Assembly: GCF_010093445.1 (NCBI RefSeq)
Contig: NZ_PDWW01000023.1
Span: 1-64,000, forward strand
Reading direction: 5' to 3'
Origin: Pseudoxanthomonas japonensis
Lineage (GTDB): Bacteria > Pseudomonadota > Gammaproteobacteria > Xanthomonadales > Xanthomonadaceae
DNA: 64,000 nt
Position 1 is the stretch's first letter, and the number at the start of each line of letters is the position of its first letter. Below the pieces are notes generated by a model that was given only the letters and a program-made list of their open reading frames with translations, did not search any database and was not told where the DNA came from. The translations under genes and the position numbers were made by a program. This document shows positions 35,219-44,562 of the stretch, in pieces.

Positions 35219-36166
35219 TCAGTCGACGACGTTCTTGGCCTCGGAAGTGCCCAGCATCTCCGGGTGCTCGATGCGCTTCGGGCGCTGCACCAGCGGGTGC
35301 AGGAACACCGCGGCCAGGATGATGCCCACGCCCAGGTAGAACAGCGGCGTCAGTTCGCGCTGTTCGCCCAGCAGCACGATGGCCAGCACGATGGCGTAGA
35401 CCGGTTCCAGGTTGGTCACCAGCTGCACGCCGTACGCGCTCAGGTGCTTCAGCGCGACCAGCGACAGGGCGAAGGGCAGCAGCGTGCACGCCAGCGACAG
35501 CACCACCAGCAGTGCGCCATCCTTCAGGCCGGGCAACACGAACAGGTCACCGGCGAAGGCGGGGAACAGCATCGGCATCAGCGGCGCGAGCAGGGTCAAC
35601 AGGAGCGTGCCCGCGCCGAGTTCCAGGCCGGTGATCGTCAGCGGCTCGCCGTGGTCGATCAGCCGCTTGTTGAGCGGGCCGAACACCGCCACCAGCAGGG
35701 CCGACAGCGCACCGACCAGCACGCCCAGGCGCATGCCGTCGGGAATGCCGCCGACCACCAGCGCCACGCCGGGCAGCACCGCGACACCGAACAGCAGTTC
35801 GCGCCAGGAGAACGGCCGCCGCGTCAGCCAGGGTTCGATCACCGAGGTGAAGGCCGGGGCCAGCGCGATGCAGGTCACCGCCACCGATGCGTTGGAGAGC
35901 TTGATGGCGCCATAGAAGGTCAGCCAGTGCAGCGCCACGATCAGGCCGATGCCGCAGTAGGCGAGGATCAGCTTCGGCGACATCGCGCGCAGCCCGCGCC
36001 AGACCCGCGGCAGGAAGGCGAGGGCGACCACCACGATCAGCATGCGCCACCACACCAGCGGCAGGGCGGACAGGCTGATCAGCTTGCCCAGGATCGGAGT
36101 GAAGCCCCACAGCAGCACGCACAGGTGGATCTGCAGTTGGGCTTTGGCGGTCGGGGTCATCGGCAT
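35219..36166 (-). CDS. EamA/DMT-family transporter
   Basis: This 315-residue inner-membrane protein has ten predicted spans arranged as two EamA repeats, starting LQIHLCVLLWGFTPILGKLISLSALPLVWWR and ending LLGEQRELTPLFYLGVGIILAAVF. Members export or import metabolites such as amino acids. The second repeat has the typical NLEPVYAIVLAIVLLGE. Start codons at 36166 and 36160 are equally possible. The gene is convergent with the stress protein gene; its substrate is unknown. Confidence 0.88.
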   Translation of the reverse strand: MPMTPTAKAQLQIHLCVLLWGFTPILGKLISLSALPLVWWRMLIVVVALAFLPRVWRGLRAMSPKLILAYCGIGLIVALHWLTFYGAIKLSNASVAVTCIALAPAFTSVIEPWLTRRPFSWRELLFGVAVLPGVALVVGGIPDGMRLGVLVGALSALLVAVFGPLNKRLIDHGEPLTITGLELGAGTLLLTLLAPLMPMLFPAFAGDLFVLPGLKDGALLVVLSLACTLLPFALSLVALKHLSAYGVQLVTNLEPVYAIVLAIVLLGEQRELTPLFYLGVGIILAAVFLHPLVQRPKRIEHPEMLGTSEAKNVVD

Positions 36167-36251
36167 GCGTGCATTGTCGCCGACGCCCGCATGGCTGGCG
36201 ATGGCCGGCCGTGCACGGAACGTCCGTGGCTTGGGGACAGGCCCCTGCGGA

Positions 36252-36917
36252 ATGACCATGCACGATCCCGCCCCGCTTACCCCCTTCGCACGCCGCGCAC
36301 TGCTGGCGCTGGCACTGCTGGTGGCCGGCTCGCTGGCGGTGGAGTACCTGCTGCTGTTGCGCGCCACCTGGACGGAGCTCGGGCCGGTGTTGGGCAGCGT
36401 GCGCTACGTCAGCTACTTCACCATCCTCAGCAACCTCGCCGTGCTGCTGGTCTGCGTCTCGGCGCTCACCGGGTGGCCGGCGTTCTTCGCCCGCCCGGCC
36501 GTGCGGGGCGCGGTGACGCTCTACATCGCCCTCACCGGCGTGATCTATGCGCTGCTCCTGCGCGACACCTGGGAGCTGGAAGGTATCCTGCGCCTGACGG
36601 ATGCCAGCCTGCACTACGTGGTGCCCGCGGTGTCCGTGCTGGCCTGGCTGGCGTCGCCCGGCCACGGCACCCTGCGGTGGCGGCTTGTGGTCTCGTGGCT
36701 GGCGTTCCCGGTCGTCTACCTGACCTGGGTACTGCTGCGCGGCGCGAGGTCGGGCGAGTACCCCTACCCCTTCCTGGATGTGGCGGAGCTCGGCCTGTCC
36801 GTCGTGCTGTTCAACGCACTCGTGCTGCTGGGGGTGTTCCTGGCTTCCGGCGGGATGCTGGTGGCCGTGGACAAGGTCGCCGCGCGCCGCCTGGCGTCTG
36901 CGCGCGCACCCACCTGA
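36252..36917 (+). CDS. Pr6Pr family membrane protein
   Basis: This 221-residue protein has six predicted spans and the family pattern RYVSYFTILSNLAVLLVC, LTGVIYALLLRDTWE, HYVVPAVSVLAWL and YPYPFLDV. It belongs to the Pr6Pr (FAR-17a/AIG1-like) group of six-span membrane proteins; animal relatives are fatty-acid ester hydrolases with conserved Thr and His. A His in the DASLHYVVP position fits, but enzymatic activity in bacteria is untested. It lies divergent from the EamA gene with a shared 85-bp gap. Confidence 0.8.
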   Translation: MTMHDPAPLTPFARRALLALALLVAGSLAVEYLLLLRATWTELGPVLGSVRYVSYFTILSNLAVLLVCVSALTGWPAFFARPAVRGAVTLYIALTGVIYALLLRDTWELEGILRLTDASLHYVVPAVSVLAWLASPGHGTLRWRLVVSWLAFPVVYLTWVLLRGARSGEYPYPFLDVAELGLSVVLFNALVLLGVFLASGGMLVAVDKVAARRLASARAPT

Positions 36918-36991
36918 CACCGGCTGGACGGCGTGCGCGTCGCGTGCGATGGTCGCGCGCCGCGCCTCGTGCGCCCGAGGACGCAGCACCG

Positions 36992-38284
36992 ATGTCTGGC
37001 GAGGATTCCGTGTCGCTCCGCCCGTTCAACCGCCATGACGCGAGGACCCTGGGCCTGTCCGCGCTGGGCGGGGCGCTGGAGTTCTACGACTTCGTCGTCT
37101 TCGTGTTCTTCGCCAAGGCGCTGGGCGCGCTGTTCTTCCCGCCGGGGACCGAGCCGTGGCTGGCGCAGCTGCAGGTGTACGGCATCTTCGCCGCGGGGTA
37201 TGTGGCGCGGCCGCTGGGCGGGATCGTGATGGCGCACTTCGGCGACCGGCTGGGACGCAAGCGCATGTTCACGCTGAGCGTCTTCATGATGTCGGTGCCG
37301 ACGCTGCTGATCGGCCTGCTGCCGACGTATGCGCAGGTCGGGGTACTGGCACCACTCCTGCTGCTGGCGATGCGGCTGGTGCAGGGCATCGCGGTGGGCG
37401 GCGAGGTGCCGGGCGCGTGGGTCTTCGTCGCCGAGCACGTGCCGCGCCGTCGGGTTGGCATCGCCTGCGCCACCCTCACCGCGGGACTGACGGCCGGCAT
37501 CCTGATCGGCTCGCTGCTGGCGGCATGGATCAACACGAGCTACACCCCGGACGAGGTGCGGGCCGGGATCTGGCGCGTGCCGTTCGTGCTGGGTGGCGTG
37601 TTCGGCTTCATCGCCGTGTGGCTGCGTCGCTGGCTGGAGGAAACGCCGGTGTTCGTGGAGATGCGCGAACGCAAACTTCTCGCGCGCCAGTTGCCGGTGA
37701 AGCAGGTGCTGGCCGCGCACCGTCCGGCTGTGCTGCTGTCGATGCTGGCGTCGTGGCAGCTGACGGCGGCCATCGTGGTGATCGTGCTGCTGACACCGAC
37801 GCTGGTGCAAACCAGTTTCGGCATCGGTGCCGCTACCGCGTTCCATGGCAACAGCGTGGCGACACTGGCACTGATCGCCGGCTGCCTGGCGGCAGGCTGG
37901 GCGGTGGATCGCTTCGGCGTTGGCCGCGCGCTGCTGGCCGGCTCGCTGGGATTGGGCGTGTCCGCGTATGCGCTCTACGGCGCACTGGTGTCGGGTCACC
38001 ACGATCAGTTCGTGGCCTGGTACGCGCTGGCCGGCTTCTGCTGTGGCGTGACCGGGGTGACGCCGGCGTTGATGGTGGCCGCGTTTCCGCCGGAGGTGCG
38101 CTTCTCCGGCCTGTCGTTCTCGTACAACGTCGCCTACGCGGTGTTCGGTGGACTGACGCCGCCGATGATCGCGTGGCTGTCGACGTCATGGGGCCCGATG
38201 GCGCCCGCGCACTATGTGGCCTTCACCTGTCTTGTCGGTATGGGTGTCGCGCTGCAGTGGCTCAGGCAGCCTGTGTCGCGATGA
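36992..38284 (+). CDS. MFS transporter, metabolite:proton symporter type
   Basis: This 430-residue transporter has twelve predicted spans. ALGGALEFYDFVVFVF at the first span, FGDRLGRKRMF between spans 2 and 3, and LVQGIAVGGEVPGAWVFVAEHVPRRRVG are signatures of the MHS branch (ProP, ShiA and KgtP types) of the major facilitator superfamily. It should import an organic acid or osmolyte with protons. The frame is open far upstream, but the ATG at 36992 matches the family's N-terminus. A REP pair follows the stop by 8 bp. Confidence 0.9.
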   Translation: MSGEDSVSLRPFNRHDARTLGLSALGGALEFYDFVVFVFFAKALGALFFPPGTEPWLAQLQVYGIFAAGYVARPLGGIVMAHFGDRLGRKRMFTLSVFMMSVPTLLIGLLPTYAQVGVLAPLLLLAMRLVQGIAVGGEVPGAWVFVAEHVPRRRVGIACATLTAGLTAGILIGSLLAAWINTSYTPDEVRAGIWRVPFVLGGVFGFIAVWLRRWLEETPVFVEMRERKLLARQLPVKQVLAAHRPAVLLSMLASWQLTAAIVVIVLLTPTLVQTSFGIGAATAFHGNSVATLALIAGCLAAGWAVDRFGVGRALLAGSLGLGVSAYALYGALVSGHHDQFVAWYALAGFCCGVTGVTPALMVAAFPPEVRFSGLSFSYNVAYAVFGGLTPPMIAWLSTSWGPMAPAHYVAFTCLVGMGVALQWLRQPVSR

Positions 38285-38292
38285 ACCCGCTC

Positions 38293-38376
38293 TTGTAGGA
38301 GCGCGCATGGGCGCGATGCGCTCTATTGATGGGGCGCCAAGCGCAGAAGCATCGCGCCCATGGGACGCTCCTACAA
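38293..38376. repeat. GTAG-type REPIN (inverted REP pair)
   Basis: TTGTAGGAGCG at 38293 and its inverse CGCTCCTACAA ending at 38376 enclose further matching arms (GCGCGATGC/GCATCGCGC). This is the GTAGGAGCG form of the REP palindromes of Pseudomonas and Xanthomonads. It lies between the MFS gene and the convergent DUF72 gene and could stabilise the mRNA 3' ends. Confidence 0.85.
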
Positions 38377-38409
38377 AGAAGGGGGCTCCAGCTCGTGCGC
38401 GCGGCGCTG

Positions 38410-39228
38410 CTACAGCCGCCGGATCAGTTCCATCGCGGCGGCCGGATTGCGCTCCTTTGCACTGCTGATGAAGTAGACGAACACGTCGCGCCGCGGCAGC
38501 GCCGGTGCACGCTCGCCCACGTGCGGCAACTCGGCGATGTCTTCGCCGCGCGACCAGGCGCGTGCGCGCTCGGCCCACAGGTCCAGTTCCTTCGACGGAT
38601 AACCGGTGTCGATCGGCTGCGAGCGCATCAGCCGCGCGTAGACGAAGTCGGCGGTGAGGTCGGCGAACGAGGGATAGTCGGTGGAATCGGTGAACACGGT
38701 CGCGACCTGATGGCGGCGCGCAAGCTCGATGAACTCCGCGTCCACCGCGGCAGGATCGCGGACCTCCAATGCATGCCGCAACGGTCGTCCGTCCATCGCG
38801 GGCGGCAGCAGCGTGAGGAAGCCATCGAGTTCCTCGGCATCGACGCGGCGTCCGGCTTCGAACTGCCAGACCAGCGGTCCGAGCTTTGCGCCGAGCTCGG
38901 CGATGCCGCCGACGAAGTCCTCCACCTGCGTCTGCATCGACGCCAGCGAGCGCGACTGCATGATGCGCTTGGGCGCCTTGGCGGAGAACACGAAACCGTC
39001 GGGCGTCAGGTCGCGCCAGTTCGCATAGGTCGCCGGCTTCTGCACCCCGTAGTACGTGCCGTTGATCTCGATGGCGGTCAGCTGGCGGCTGGCGTATTCC
39101 AGCTCGCGCCGCTGCACCAGCCCGGCCGGGTAGAAGTTGCTGCGCCAGGGCGCGAAGGTCCAGCCGCCGATGCCGACGCGGATGCCTTCGGTCGCGGTGG
39201 GCGGTGCGGAAGCGAAGAGGTCGGCCAT
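38410..39228 (-). CDS. DUF72 protein (YecE-like)
   Basis: This 272-residue soluble protein matches DUF72, a TIM-barrel family: [57 protein letters not shown] and [14 protein letters not shown], ending in [19 protein letters not shown]. The biochemical function is unknown. It is divergent from rraA with a 73-bp shared promoter space. The start at 39228 (MADLFA) is preferred over an ATG four codons upstream. Confidence 0.88.
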   Translation of the reverse strand: MADLFASAPPTATEGIRVGIGGWTFAPWRSNFYPAGLVQRRELEYASRQLTAIEINGTYYGVQKPATYANWRDLTPDGFVFSAKAPKRIMQSRSLASMQTQVEDFVGGIAELGAKLGPLVWQFEAGRRVDAEELDGFLTLLPPAMDGRPLRHALEVRDPAAVDAEFIELARRHQVATVFTDSTDYPSFADLTADFVYARLMRSQPIDTGYPSKELDLWAERARAWSRGEDIAELPHVGERAPALPRRDVFVYFISSAKERNPAAAMELIRRL

Positions 39229-39301
39229 GCGCGCCAGCATAGCCCGGCGCGTGTCGCGCCCGCGTTACCATGCGGTCAACCCGCGCCCTCGGAGATGCCG
39301 C

Positions 39302-39778
39302 ATGACCTGGACCACGCCCGACCTCTGCGACCAGTTCCCCGACGTGCAGGTGGCCGAGCCGGTGTTCCGCAGCTTCGGCGGCCAGGCGCGTTTCGCCGGG
39401 CCGGCGGTGACGGTGCATTGCCTCAACGACAATTCGCGTGTGCGCGAACTCGCGGCGACGCCGGGCGAGGGCAGGGTGATCGTTGTCGATGGCGGCGGAT
39501 CGCTGCGACGCGCGCTGCTGGGCGACATGATCGCGGCGAATGCGGTGAAGCACGGCTGGGCCGGCTTCCTGATCTTCGGCTGCGTGCGTGACGTGGAGAT
39601 CCTGTCGACGCTGCCGCTGGGCGTGCTGGCGCTGGCCGCACACCCGATGAAGACGGATCGTCGCGACCTGGGCGAGGTCGATGTGCCGGTCGCGATCGCA
39701 GGCGTGTCGATCACGCCAGGGGACTGGATCTATGCGGATGCCAATGGCGTGATCGTCGCGAGAACCCGGCTTCTGTAG
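39302..39778 (+). CDS. rraA: RraA-family protein (RNase E regulator / HMG aldolase fold)
   Basis: This 158-residue protein is close in length to E. coli RraA (161), which binds RNase E and lowers its activity; the wider family includes metal-dependent hydroxymethylglutarate-type aldolases. Motifs: [14 protein letters not shown] at the start, [37 protein letters not shown] in the middle, and [14 protein letters not shown] near the end. The start at 39302 has a GGAGATGCCG ribosome site. The TAG stop is part of a REP element (GTAGGAGCG), so the palindrome begins inside the gene's last codons. Confidence 0.88.
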   Translation: MTWTTPDLCDQFPDVQVAEPVFRSFGGQARFAGPAVTVHCLNDNSRVRELAATPGEGRVIVVDGGGSLRRALLGDMIAANAVKHGWAGFLIFGCVRDVEILSTLPLGVLALAAHPMKTDRRDLGEVDVPVAIAGVSITPGDWIYADANGVIVARTRLL

Positions 39779-40225
39779 GAGCGGGCCATGCCCGCGATGC
39801 CTTTCGCTGTTCCGGCATCGCGCCAAGCCGGGCAAGCTCGGCTCTACGCGGAGCCGTGCAAGCGCCAGGATCCGTAGAGCGGAGCTTGCTCCGCTGCTTT
39901 CGCTTCGGTGTTCGTGCGGAGCCGGGCAAGCTCGGCTCTACGGTGAATCGGTGCAGGGGGGGCGACGTAGAGCGGAGCTTGCTCCGCTGCTTTTGCTCCG
40001 GTGTTCGTGCGGAGCCGGGCAAGCTCGGCTTTACGGGATAGCGGTGCAGGCACGGGGCCGACGTAGAGCGGAGCTTGCTCTGCTGCTTTTGCTTCGGTGT
40101 TCGTGCGGAGCCGGGCAAGCTCGGCTTTACGGGATAGCGGTGCAGGCGCGGGACCGACGTAGAGCGGAGCTTGCTCCGCTGCTTTTGCTTCGGTGTTCGT
40201 GCGGAGCCGGGCAAGCTCGGCTCTA
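39774..40225. repeat. array of paired GTAG palindromes (REPINs)
   Basis: A GTAGGAGCG-type REP starts at 39775. Inverted GTAGAGCCGAGC arms end at 39847, and then come four units beginning GTAGAGCGGAGCTTGCTC at 39874, 39967, 40063 and 40159 (spacing 93, 96 and 96 bp). Each is followed by an inverted GCCGGGCAAGCTCGGCT(C/T)TAC. The form is that of Stenotrophomonas GTAG palindromes. The array fills the 539-bp gap between rraA and the DUF885 gene. Unit lengths divisible by three produce long spurious open frames on both strands. Confidence 0.9.
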
Positions 40226-40317
40226 CGGGGGTGTCGGCGGTGCGGTGAAGGCGCTGGACCCCCGCGTGCGCGGGGGTGACGTCGCGGCACAGGCGCGCTG
40301 GCGCGCGCGCCGCGACG

Positions 40318-42129
40318 TCACTTGATCGGTTCGTCCAGCATCAGCTGGCGCACGAAGCGCACCGGCGGCGCGCCGTACGACAGCACCTGGTCGTGGTACG
40401 CCTTCAGGTTGAACTGTGCGCCCTGCTTGGCCTCTGCGGCCTTGCGCAGGTCGAAGTGCTCCTGCACGCCGACGAAGTAGGTCGGCAGCTGCGCCGAGGT
40501 CAGCTGCGCGCGCGTCCACTTGCCCGCGGCTTCGCGTTCCTGCTGGAAGGTCTGGCGTACCATCAGGTCCATCGCCTGCTCGCGCGTCCAGCCGTCCACC
40601 TGCACGCCCTGGTCCAAGATCGCGTTGGCGATCGTGCGCAGGTAGAACTTCATCTGCACCAGGTGGAACAGCGGATCGTTGTCCAGGTAACCGGCGTCGG
40701 ACATCATCTTCTCGGTGTACACCGCCCAACCCTCGGCGAACATGCCGGAGCGCAGCACGGCGCGCAGCGTCGACGGGAACTTGGCCGAGTGCCAGCCTTC
40801 CAGGTAGTGGCCCGGCGTGCCTTCGTGGATGCTCAGCAGGTGGATCATCCGGCTGTTGTATTCGCGCAGGAAGGAATCGACCTGCGTCTTGTCCCAGTCT
40901 TCCGGGATCGGCGACACGGCGTAGAAGGTCTTCAGATGCTTGTCGAGCGGGCCGGGCGAATCGCAATAGGCCACCGCGACGCCACGCTGGAATTCCGGCA
41001 TCTCGATGATTTCCACCGGCGCGTCGGGCAGGGTGACCAGATCGTGCTTGCGCACGAACTCGGTGGCCTGCGCGAGTGCTGCTTCCGCGTCCGGCACGAC
41101 CTTGTCGCGCGCGGGACGTTCGGCGTACGCCAGCTCGAGCGCGGCTTCGATGGCCTTCTGCTGTTCGTCGGCGGTCGGCGCTTCCGGCAGCGCGGGTGCG
41201 CCCGGCTTTTCCTTCAGCACGGTGCGCGCGATGCCGTACATCGCCTCGCGCACGCGCTTGAGTTCGCCCTCCGCACGCTGCTTGATGTCGGCACGCGACA
41301 GCGACGACAGCAGGGCGAACTGCAGCTTCTGGTCGTACAGCGTCTGGCCGATGCGGAAGTCGCCCTTCGCGTTCGGCACCAGCGTCTTGTCCAGCCAGGC
41401 CTGGTGCTCGGCGACCGCCTTCTTCAGGCCGTCGATGGCGGCCTGCGCCTGCTGGCGGTCGGCCTCGGACAGGTCCTTGAGGTTCGGTGTGATGAACGTG
41501 TCGACGATGCTGAGGATGCCGGCGTTCTGCCTGGCGACGGTTTCGGCATGCACCTTCGGCACGCGCGCGGGGTCGAGGTTCTCGCGCGCCTGCGCCAGCA
41601 GCGCGGGAATCTTCTGCATGCGCGCGGTCGCCGACTTCAGGCGTTCCGGCAGCGGCGCGAACTCGCGCGCCATCAGGCCGTAGATCGCGCCGCCGGCGAC
41701 GTTGTTGTAGACCTGTGGGTCCCACGCCCAGCTCTCCAGCGTTTCCGCCGTCCAGATGTCGTACTGCAGCTGGTTGCGCAGGATGGCCGCATCGACCTGG
41801 TTCTCGCGCGACAGTGCGGTGACATCCATCGCATCCAGTTCGCCGAGGGTCTTCTTGCTGAAAGCGAGGCTCTTCTGCCGGCCGTCCGCGCTGAGGTCGT
41901 CCAGCTCTCCGTCGTACTTGTGCTCGCCGATCTGGGTGGCGCTGACCGGCGAGAGCTGCAGCCAGCCCTCGAGCGCACGCTTGGACAGGTCGGCGAAGGC
42001 GGCGTCGGCCTTGGCGGTATCCGTGGCCGTGGCGGCGGTATCCGCACCGGAGGCGGCGACGGGAGCTTCACTCTTCTGGCAGGCGGACAGCGAGGCCAGC
42101 AGGGCGGCGGCGAGCAGGGTCTTGCGCAT
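40318..42129 (-). CDS. DUF885 family lipoprotein, putative metallopeptidase
   Basis: This 603-residue protein has a lipobox signal (LLAAALLASLSAC, Cys at residue 17) and the DUF885 body. The zinc-peptidase-like motif HEGTPGHYLEGWHS and a later AEGWAVYTEKMM supply the His/Glu residues conserved in the family. It is therefore a likely membrane-anchored periplasmic peptidase. The start at 42129 places the signal peptide first; a longer frame to 42186 does not. It stands alone, divergent from the GFA gene, with the REPIN array behind its stop. Confidence 0.88.
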   Translation of the reverse strand: MRKTLLAAALLASLSACQKSEAPVAASGADTAATATDTAKADAAFADLSKRALEGWLQLSPVSATQIGEHKYDGELDDLSADGRQKSLAFSKKTLGELDAMDVTALSRENQVDAAILRNQLQYDIWTAETLESWAWDPQVYNNVAGGAIYGLMAREFAPLPERLKSATARMQKIPALLAQARENLDPARVPKVHAETVARQNAGILSIVDTFITPNLKDLSEADRQQAQAAIDGLKKAVAEHQAWLDKTLVPNAKGDFRIGQTLYDQKLQFALLSSLSRADIKQRAEGELKRVREAMYGIARTVLKEKPGAPALPEAPTADEQQKAIEAALELAYAERPARDKVVPDAEAALAQATEFVRKHDLVTLPDAPVEIIEMPEFQRGVAVAYCDSPGPLDKHLKTFYAVSPIPEDWDKTQVDSFLREYNSRMIHLLSIHEGTPGHYLEGWHSAKFPSTLRAVLRSGMFAEGWAVYTEKMMSDAGYLDNDPLFHLVQMKFYLRTIANAILDQGVQVDGWTREQAMDLMVRQTFQQEREAAGKWTRAQLTSAQLPTYFVGVQEHFDLRKAAEAKQGAQFNLKAYHDQVLSYGAPPVRFVRQLMLDEPIK

Positions 42130-42242
42130 GGGAATCCTGTTGCGGTGCAGGGTGGGTCGGGACCGACAGCATAGGCCGAAGGTCATGCCCGGACCCGTGC
42201 CATTCGATATACGCTGGCGCCCCCGGGCCAGGAGTCGCTGTC

Positions 42243-42593
42243 ATGAAGCATGAAGGAAGCTGCCACTGCGGTCGTATCGCGTTTGAGGTCGAGGGCGATA
42301 TCGGCGACGTGATCGATTGCAACTGCTCGCTGTGCCGTCGCCGTGGCGGCCTGCTGTGGTTCGTGCCGCGCGAGGCGCTGGTACTGAAGACGCCGGAAGG
42401 CGACCTGTCCACCTACACGTTCAACAAGCACCACATCCGTCACCACTTCTGCGCCGTGTGCGGCATCGCACCGTTCGGTGAAGCGGCGCATCCGAAGACC
42501 GGCATGCAGATGGCGGCGGTGAACGTGCGTTGCCTGCCCGACGTGGACCTGGCCGGTCTCAGGGTGAACCCGTTCGACGGGGCCGCGCTCTGA
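42243..42593 (+). CDS. GFA-family (glutathione-dependent formaldehyde-activating) protein
   Basis: This 116-residue protein has the zinc-binding cysteine pattern of the GFA/Mss4-like fold: GSCHCGRIAFEVEGD (Cys7, Cys9), DCNCSLCRRRGG and FCAVCGIAPFGEA. GFA enzymes accelerate formation of S-hydroxymethylglutathione, but most small members are uncharacterised. It precedes the DUF2785 gene by 29 bp and may be cotranscribed with it. Confidence 0.85.
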   Translation: MKHEGSCHCGRIAFEVEGDIGDVIDCNCSLCRRRGGLLWFVPREALVLKTPEGDLSTYTFNKHHIRHHFCAVCGIAPFGEAAHPKTGMQMAAVNVRCLPDVDLAGLRVNPFDGAAL

Positions 42594-42622
42594 CGGGGAA
42601 GGACCGGCGCAAGGAGAACATC

Positions 42623-43507
42623 ATGCCTTCGTTGATATCGCTGGTACTGGCAGGAATGCTGCTCCCATCGTCCGCCCAGGCGGCGTGCCCGCCGGCAGGC
42701 ACCGACGCGGCATCGCTGCGGTTGCTGCGCGAGCAGCGGTTCGTTGTCCCCGACGACGTGCGCGCCGCGTTGGTGGAGACGCTTCCCGCCTGCCTGTCCG
42801 ATCCCGACCCGACGCTGCGCGACGGCGTCGCCTACGAGGCACTCAGTGCGTGGCTGCGTGCGGGACTGCTGGATGCCACCCAGCGGCGCACGCTGCGTGA
42901 CCGCCTGTATGCCGTGCTGGAGGAAGACGATGCGAACGGCTTCGGTCGGCCCTTCGCCGCGTTGGTGTTGTCGGAGATCGCACGGACGGACCGTGTGGAA
43001 CCCTGGATGTCGCCCAGCGAGCGCGATGGCATGGTGATGCATGCATCCGCGTATCTGTCGTCGGTGCGCGATTACCGTGGCTTCGACGCGACCGAAGGAT
43101 GGCGGCACGGCGTGCCGCATGGTGCGGACTGGCTGATGCAGCTGGCGCTCAACGACCGCCTGGGTCCCGCCCAACTGGAGGCCTTGTTGCAGGCGGTCGC
43201 CGAGCAGGCGGTGCCTGAGAGTGCGCATGCCTATGTATTCGGCGAACCCGGGAGGCTGGCACGCCCCGTGCTTTATGCCGCCAGGCGCGGCGTGCTGGGC
43301 GAGGACGCGTGGATGCGCTGGTTCGCGGCATTGCCGCTCCGGCTGGGCAATCCGGATCACGCCTACGCGGATGCCGCCTGGCTGGCGCGCAGACACGACC
43401 TGATGGCCTTCCTGATGAGCGTCCATCTGGAGGCCGACCAGTCCAGCGACCCCAACATCCGTGCGCTGAAGCCGGCGGTGATCGCGGCGCTCAAGGCCGT
43501 GCCGTGA
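42623..43507 (+). CDS. exported DUF2785 protein
   Basis: This 294-residue protein has a short signal peptide (LISLVLAGMLLPSSAQA, cleaved about residue 20) and a helical body matching DUF2785: VAYEALSAWLRAGLL, GFGRPFAALVLSEIARTDR, HASAYLSSVRDYRGFDATEGWRHGVPHGADWLMQLALN. The AAGGAGAAC ribosome site supports the start. The family is of unknown function; the helical-repeat layout suggests protein binding. It ends 12 bp before the convergent LysR gene. Confidence 0.85.
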   Translation: MPSLISLVLAGMLLPSSAQAACPPAGTDAASLRLLREQRFVVPDDVRAALVETLPACLSDPDPTLRDGVAYEALSAWLRAGLLDATQRRTLRDRLYAVLEEDDANGFGRPFAALVLSEIARTDRVEPWMSPSERDGMVMHASAYLSSVRDYRGFDATEGWRHGVPHGADWLMQLALNDRLGPAQLEALLQAVAEQAVPESAHAYVFGEPGRLARPVLYAARRGVLGEDAWMRWFAALPLRLGNPDHAYADAAWLARRHDLMAFLMSVHLEADQSSDPNIRALKPAVIAALKAVP

Positions 43508-43519
43508 CCGCTGGCCGCG

Positions 43520-44455
43520 TCATTCGCGGCCGCGTCCCAGGAAATCGTCCGGCATCGGTGGCAGCGGCGTGCGTTCGTCGCGCGCCTCTTCCTTCAGCCA
43601 GTCGATGAACACCTGCGCAGCGGCACTCGGCTGCCGATGCGCGGGATGCACCGCGTAATACGCGAACCGTGCCTTCAGCGCGGGACCCGGCAGCCGGACG
43701 AGTTCGTAGCGTTGCAGGTAAGGCTGCGCCACATGGCGACGTGCCAGTGCCGCGCCCACGCCATACACCGCGGCGCGCATCGCATCGGTGCTGTCGTTGA
43801 AGCTGTGCATCGGCGGCAGCCGCAGGCCGCGCACGCCGGCGCCGCGGAACCAGTCGCGCCAGCCCTGCAGCGCCAGGTCGGTGACCAGCGGCAACTGCGC
43901 GATCTGGCGCGGCTCCCGCACCGCATCGAGTCCGGGCAGGGCGGGCGAGGCGACCGGGAACAGTTCGTCGTCCATCAGGTGATGCGACGTCAGCCCGGCC
44001 CACTGCCCCGGACCATGGCGGATGCCGAGTTCGGGGCCGTCGTCGTCGAAGCGCGTCAGCGCGATGCCGGTATCCACGTGCAGGCGCACATGCGGGTGAC
44101 GCGCGCAGAAGCGCGGCAGCCGTGGCAACAGCCAGCAGTACGCCAGCGAGTGCAGCGTGGTGATGCGCAGGGTCGCGGTCTTGCCGGCCAACCGCAGGTG
44201 CGAGGCGACGGCGTCGATGTCGCCGAGCGCCGCATTGGCCGCGTCGGCCAACTGCCGGCCTTCGGCGGTGAGCTTCACCCCGCGTGCATGGCGCTGGAAC
44301 AGCACCACCCCGAGCAGCCCCTCCAGCTTGCGTACGTGGTGGCTGACCGCGCTCGCGGTGAGGTGCAGTTCGTCGGCCGCGTGGGCGAAGTTCTGGTGGC
44401 GCGCGGCGGCCGCGAACACGCCGAGGGCGGGCAACAGGGCAGGGCGCAGGCTCAT
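43520..44455 (-). CDS. LysR-family regulator (GcvA-like)
   Basis: This 311-residue regulator has the GcvA-branch helix-turn-helix: LPALGVFAAAARHQNFAHAADELHLTASAVSHHVRKLEGLLGV with VLFQRHARGVKLTAEG. The effector domain runs to RFAYYAVHPAHRQPSAAAQVFIDWLKEEA. It is divergent from the EamA transporter gene, its likely target. The start at 44455 is preferred; an ATG five codons upstream also exists. A dyad in the shared region supports local regulation. Confidence 0.88.
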   Translation of the reverse strand: MSLRPALLPALGVFAAAARHQNFAHAADELHLTASAVSHHVRKLEGLLGVVLFQRHARGVKLTAEGRQLADAANAALGDIDAVASHLRLAGKTATLRITTLHSLAYCWLLPRLPRFCARHPHVRLHVDTGIALTRFDDDGPELGIRHGPGQWAGLTSHHLMDDELFPVASPALPGLDAVREPRQIAQLPLVTDLALQGWRDWFRGAGVRGLRLPPMHSFNDSTDAMRAAVYGVGAALARRHVAQPYLQRYELVRLPGPALKARFAYYAVHPAHRQPSAAAQVFIDWLKEEARDERTPLPPMPDDFLGRGRE

Positions 44456-44467
44456 GGTCGCTCCAGG

Positions 44468-44484
44468 CACAAGCCAGATTTGTG
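44468..44484. promoter_or_regulatory. candidate LysR operator
   Basis: CACAA-N7-TTGTG lies between the divergent LysR and EamA genes, with AGCCA/TGGCT arms overlapping it. It could be the binding site of the LysR regulator at 43520. The dyad is short, so the evidence is modest. Confidence 0.35.
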
Positions 44485-44562
44485 GCTCGCCCGCATGCTA
44501 CGCGCTTGTGGGCGCCTACGGGTGATCCAGAATAGCCCCAGTCACGAACGAGGGCTGCCGCG

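Noticed and set aside
35264-36991. Long N-terminal extension of the MFS transporter frame
   Set aside because: The stretch is antisense to the EamA gene and overlaps the Pr6Pr gene; the conserved MFS N-terminus begins at 36992.
39774-40225. CRISPR-like array
   Set aside because: The repeats are inverted palindrome pairs and the stretches between them are also repeated, not unique spacers; no cas genes are present.
39711-40325. Repeat-rich open frames of 124 to 167 residues on both strands
   Set aside because: They are translations of the REPIN array, open because unit lengths are multiples of three. No ribosome sites and no family.
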